From a virus: a DNA stretch of 22,480 nt. Below the pieces are notes generated by a model that saw nothing but the letters and a program-made list of their open reading frames with translations, had not been told where the DNA came from and did no database searches. The stretch is taken from IMG/VR virus record IMGVR_UViG_3300017963_003465, positions 1 through 22,480 of that record; one strand, 5' to 3'. The first letter of the stretch is position 1. Each line of letters begins with the position of its first letter. The position numbers were made by a program, and so were the translations under genes. Shown here in pieces: positions 21,933 through 22,480 of the stretch.

Positions 21933-22298
21933 ATGGATTTAATAGAAAAATATTTAGGTGAGGGTTTATTAAAAGCTGGATTACCCGAAGCAGCAGTATT
22001 TATATTTCAAGATTATATAAAAAAATATAATAAATGGATGCCAAAAGCTTTTAAAGGAGCAAAAAAACCTTTGTTATTAACTGTTATTAAGTCCGTAACC
22101 AAAAAATTCAATTCATATGAAAATCCTGAATCACAATTCACAGTAGATGAATTAGTTGATTACTACATTGATTATCAACTAAATGATTATAAAGGTAAAC
22201 AAAGTCCCGAAGCAAGAAAAATGTATTTAGATTCATATGGATTTGATACTTTACCATCTAAATATAAATCAAAAATAAACAAATTTGAGGGAAAATGA
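21933..22298 (+). CDS. Candidate internal head protein downstream of terminase
   Basis: A 121-residue, mainly helical protein. Its N-terminus MDLIEKYLGE|G (Glu10), followed by LPE|A (Glu19), has the same design as the small head-operon proteins and T4 capsid-targeting sequences. The rest (FIFQDYIKKYNKWMPKAFKG, then VDELVDYYIDYQLNDYKGK) is basic to neutral with no known motif. The ATG at 21933 is chosen because GAGAGGG precedes it by 6 bases; an ATG 15 bases upstream has no ribosome site. It nearly abuts the next gene. Packaging in the head is an inference from the N-terminus. Confidence 0.6.
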   Translation: MDLIEKYLGEGLLKAGLPEAAVFIFQDYIKKYNKWMPKAFKGAKKPLLLTVIKSVTKKFNSYENPESQFTVDELVDYYIDYQLNDYKGKQSPEARKMYLDSYGFDTLPSKYKSKINKFEGK

Positions 22299-22300
22299 AC

Positions 22301-22480
22301 ATGAACATAGATGAAACATTAGATATGTATCTCAATGAGATACTAAAAAAAGTAATCAGAGCAGGTAAAATTAAGAGAAAAACTATATGTGCTGTTGCAG
22401 GAATGAAAGCACAAGATGGTAAATGTGTTATGATGAGTCCTGTTGAAAAAAAGAAAAGAAAAAAGGCAGCTATTAAAAGA
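22301..22480 (+). CDS. Start of a small basic protein with capsid-targeting-like N-terminus (3' cut by window)
   Basis: Sixty residues are visible before the window ends in frame. The N-terminus MNIDETLDMYLNE|I ends in L-N-E, similar to its neighbour and to the head-operon proteins. The following part is strongly basic (KKVIRAGKIKRKT, then KKKRKKAAIKR) and includes CAVAGMKAQDGKCVMMSP. The ATG at 22301 is 9 bases after GAGGG; an ATG at 22295 overlapping the previous stop is too close to that site. Basic internal proteins are typical of phage heads, but the family is unknown. Confidence 0.55.
   Translation, partial: MNIDETLDMYLNEILKKVIRAGKIKRKTICAVAGMKAQDGKCVMMSPVEKKKRKKAAIKR

Noticed and set aside
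1-22480. CRISPR arrays, insertion sequences, integrase or attachment sites
   Set aside because: No spaced direct repeats, transposase or integrase motifs, or terminal inverted repeats were seen.

Overview
This window is a stretch of a low-GC tailed-phage genome with a T4-type head and DNA-packaging module. The plus strand carries recognisable counterparts of T4 gp20 (portal), gp67 (acidic prohead core protein), gp21 (prohead protease), gp22 (scaffold), gp23 (major capsid protein), gp16 (small terminase) and gp17 (large terminase), nearly in T4 order. Genes are tightly packed, often with ATGA-type overlaps and AGGAG-like ribosome binding sites, and exact copies of the T4 late-promoter sequence TATAAATA lie in several intergenic gaps. 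The host cannot be named from the sequence.

Layout. 1-2828: end of an unknown gene, then an overlapping trio of radical SAM enzyme, DegT-family aminotransferase and a second related radical SAM enzyme. 2892-8290: head genes (portal, gp67-like, protease) mixed with small proteins of unknown function, most of which begin with a short helix ending in a [LI]xE motif like the T4 capsid-targeting/cleavage signal; a strong terminator closes this unit. 8419-10522: scaffold and major capsid protein. 10570-12898: a minus-strand operon (sugar-nucleotide decarboxylase/epimerase, dCMP-deaminase-like protein, compact APS-kinase-like P-loop protein, cysteine-rich protein) read from a sigma70-like promoter and converging on the capsid gene at a shared hairpin terminator. 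13025-18561: small terminase followed by the complete bacterial stress trio PrkA, DUF444/YeaH and SpoVR/YcgB, with a tRNA-Ala(UGC) between prkA and the DUF444 gene. 18562-20188: a regulatory region with two palindromes and a sigma54-like -24/-12 promoter, then five small genes ending with a J-domain protein. 20312-22480: large terminase and two small genes with capsid-targeting-like N-termini, the last cut by the window end.

How it fits together. The late plus-strand genes build the prohead (portal, core, protease, scaffold, shell), load it with what look like internal proteins cleaved by the gp21-like protease, and fill it using the gp16/gp17-like terminase. The minus-strand operon and left-hand trio look like accessory metabolism (sugar nucleotides, nucleotides, unknown radical chemistry). 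The PrkA-DUF444-SpoVR trio is a host-type stress or starvation module carried whole by the phage, and the sigma54-like promoter just downstream suggests some genes here may respond to host physiology. The most noteworthy items are that trio, the family of candidate internal head proteins, the double radical SAM/aminotransferase cassette and the sigma54-like control region.
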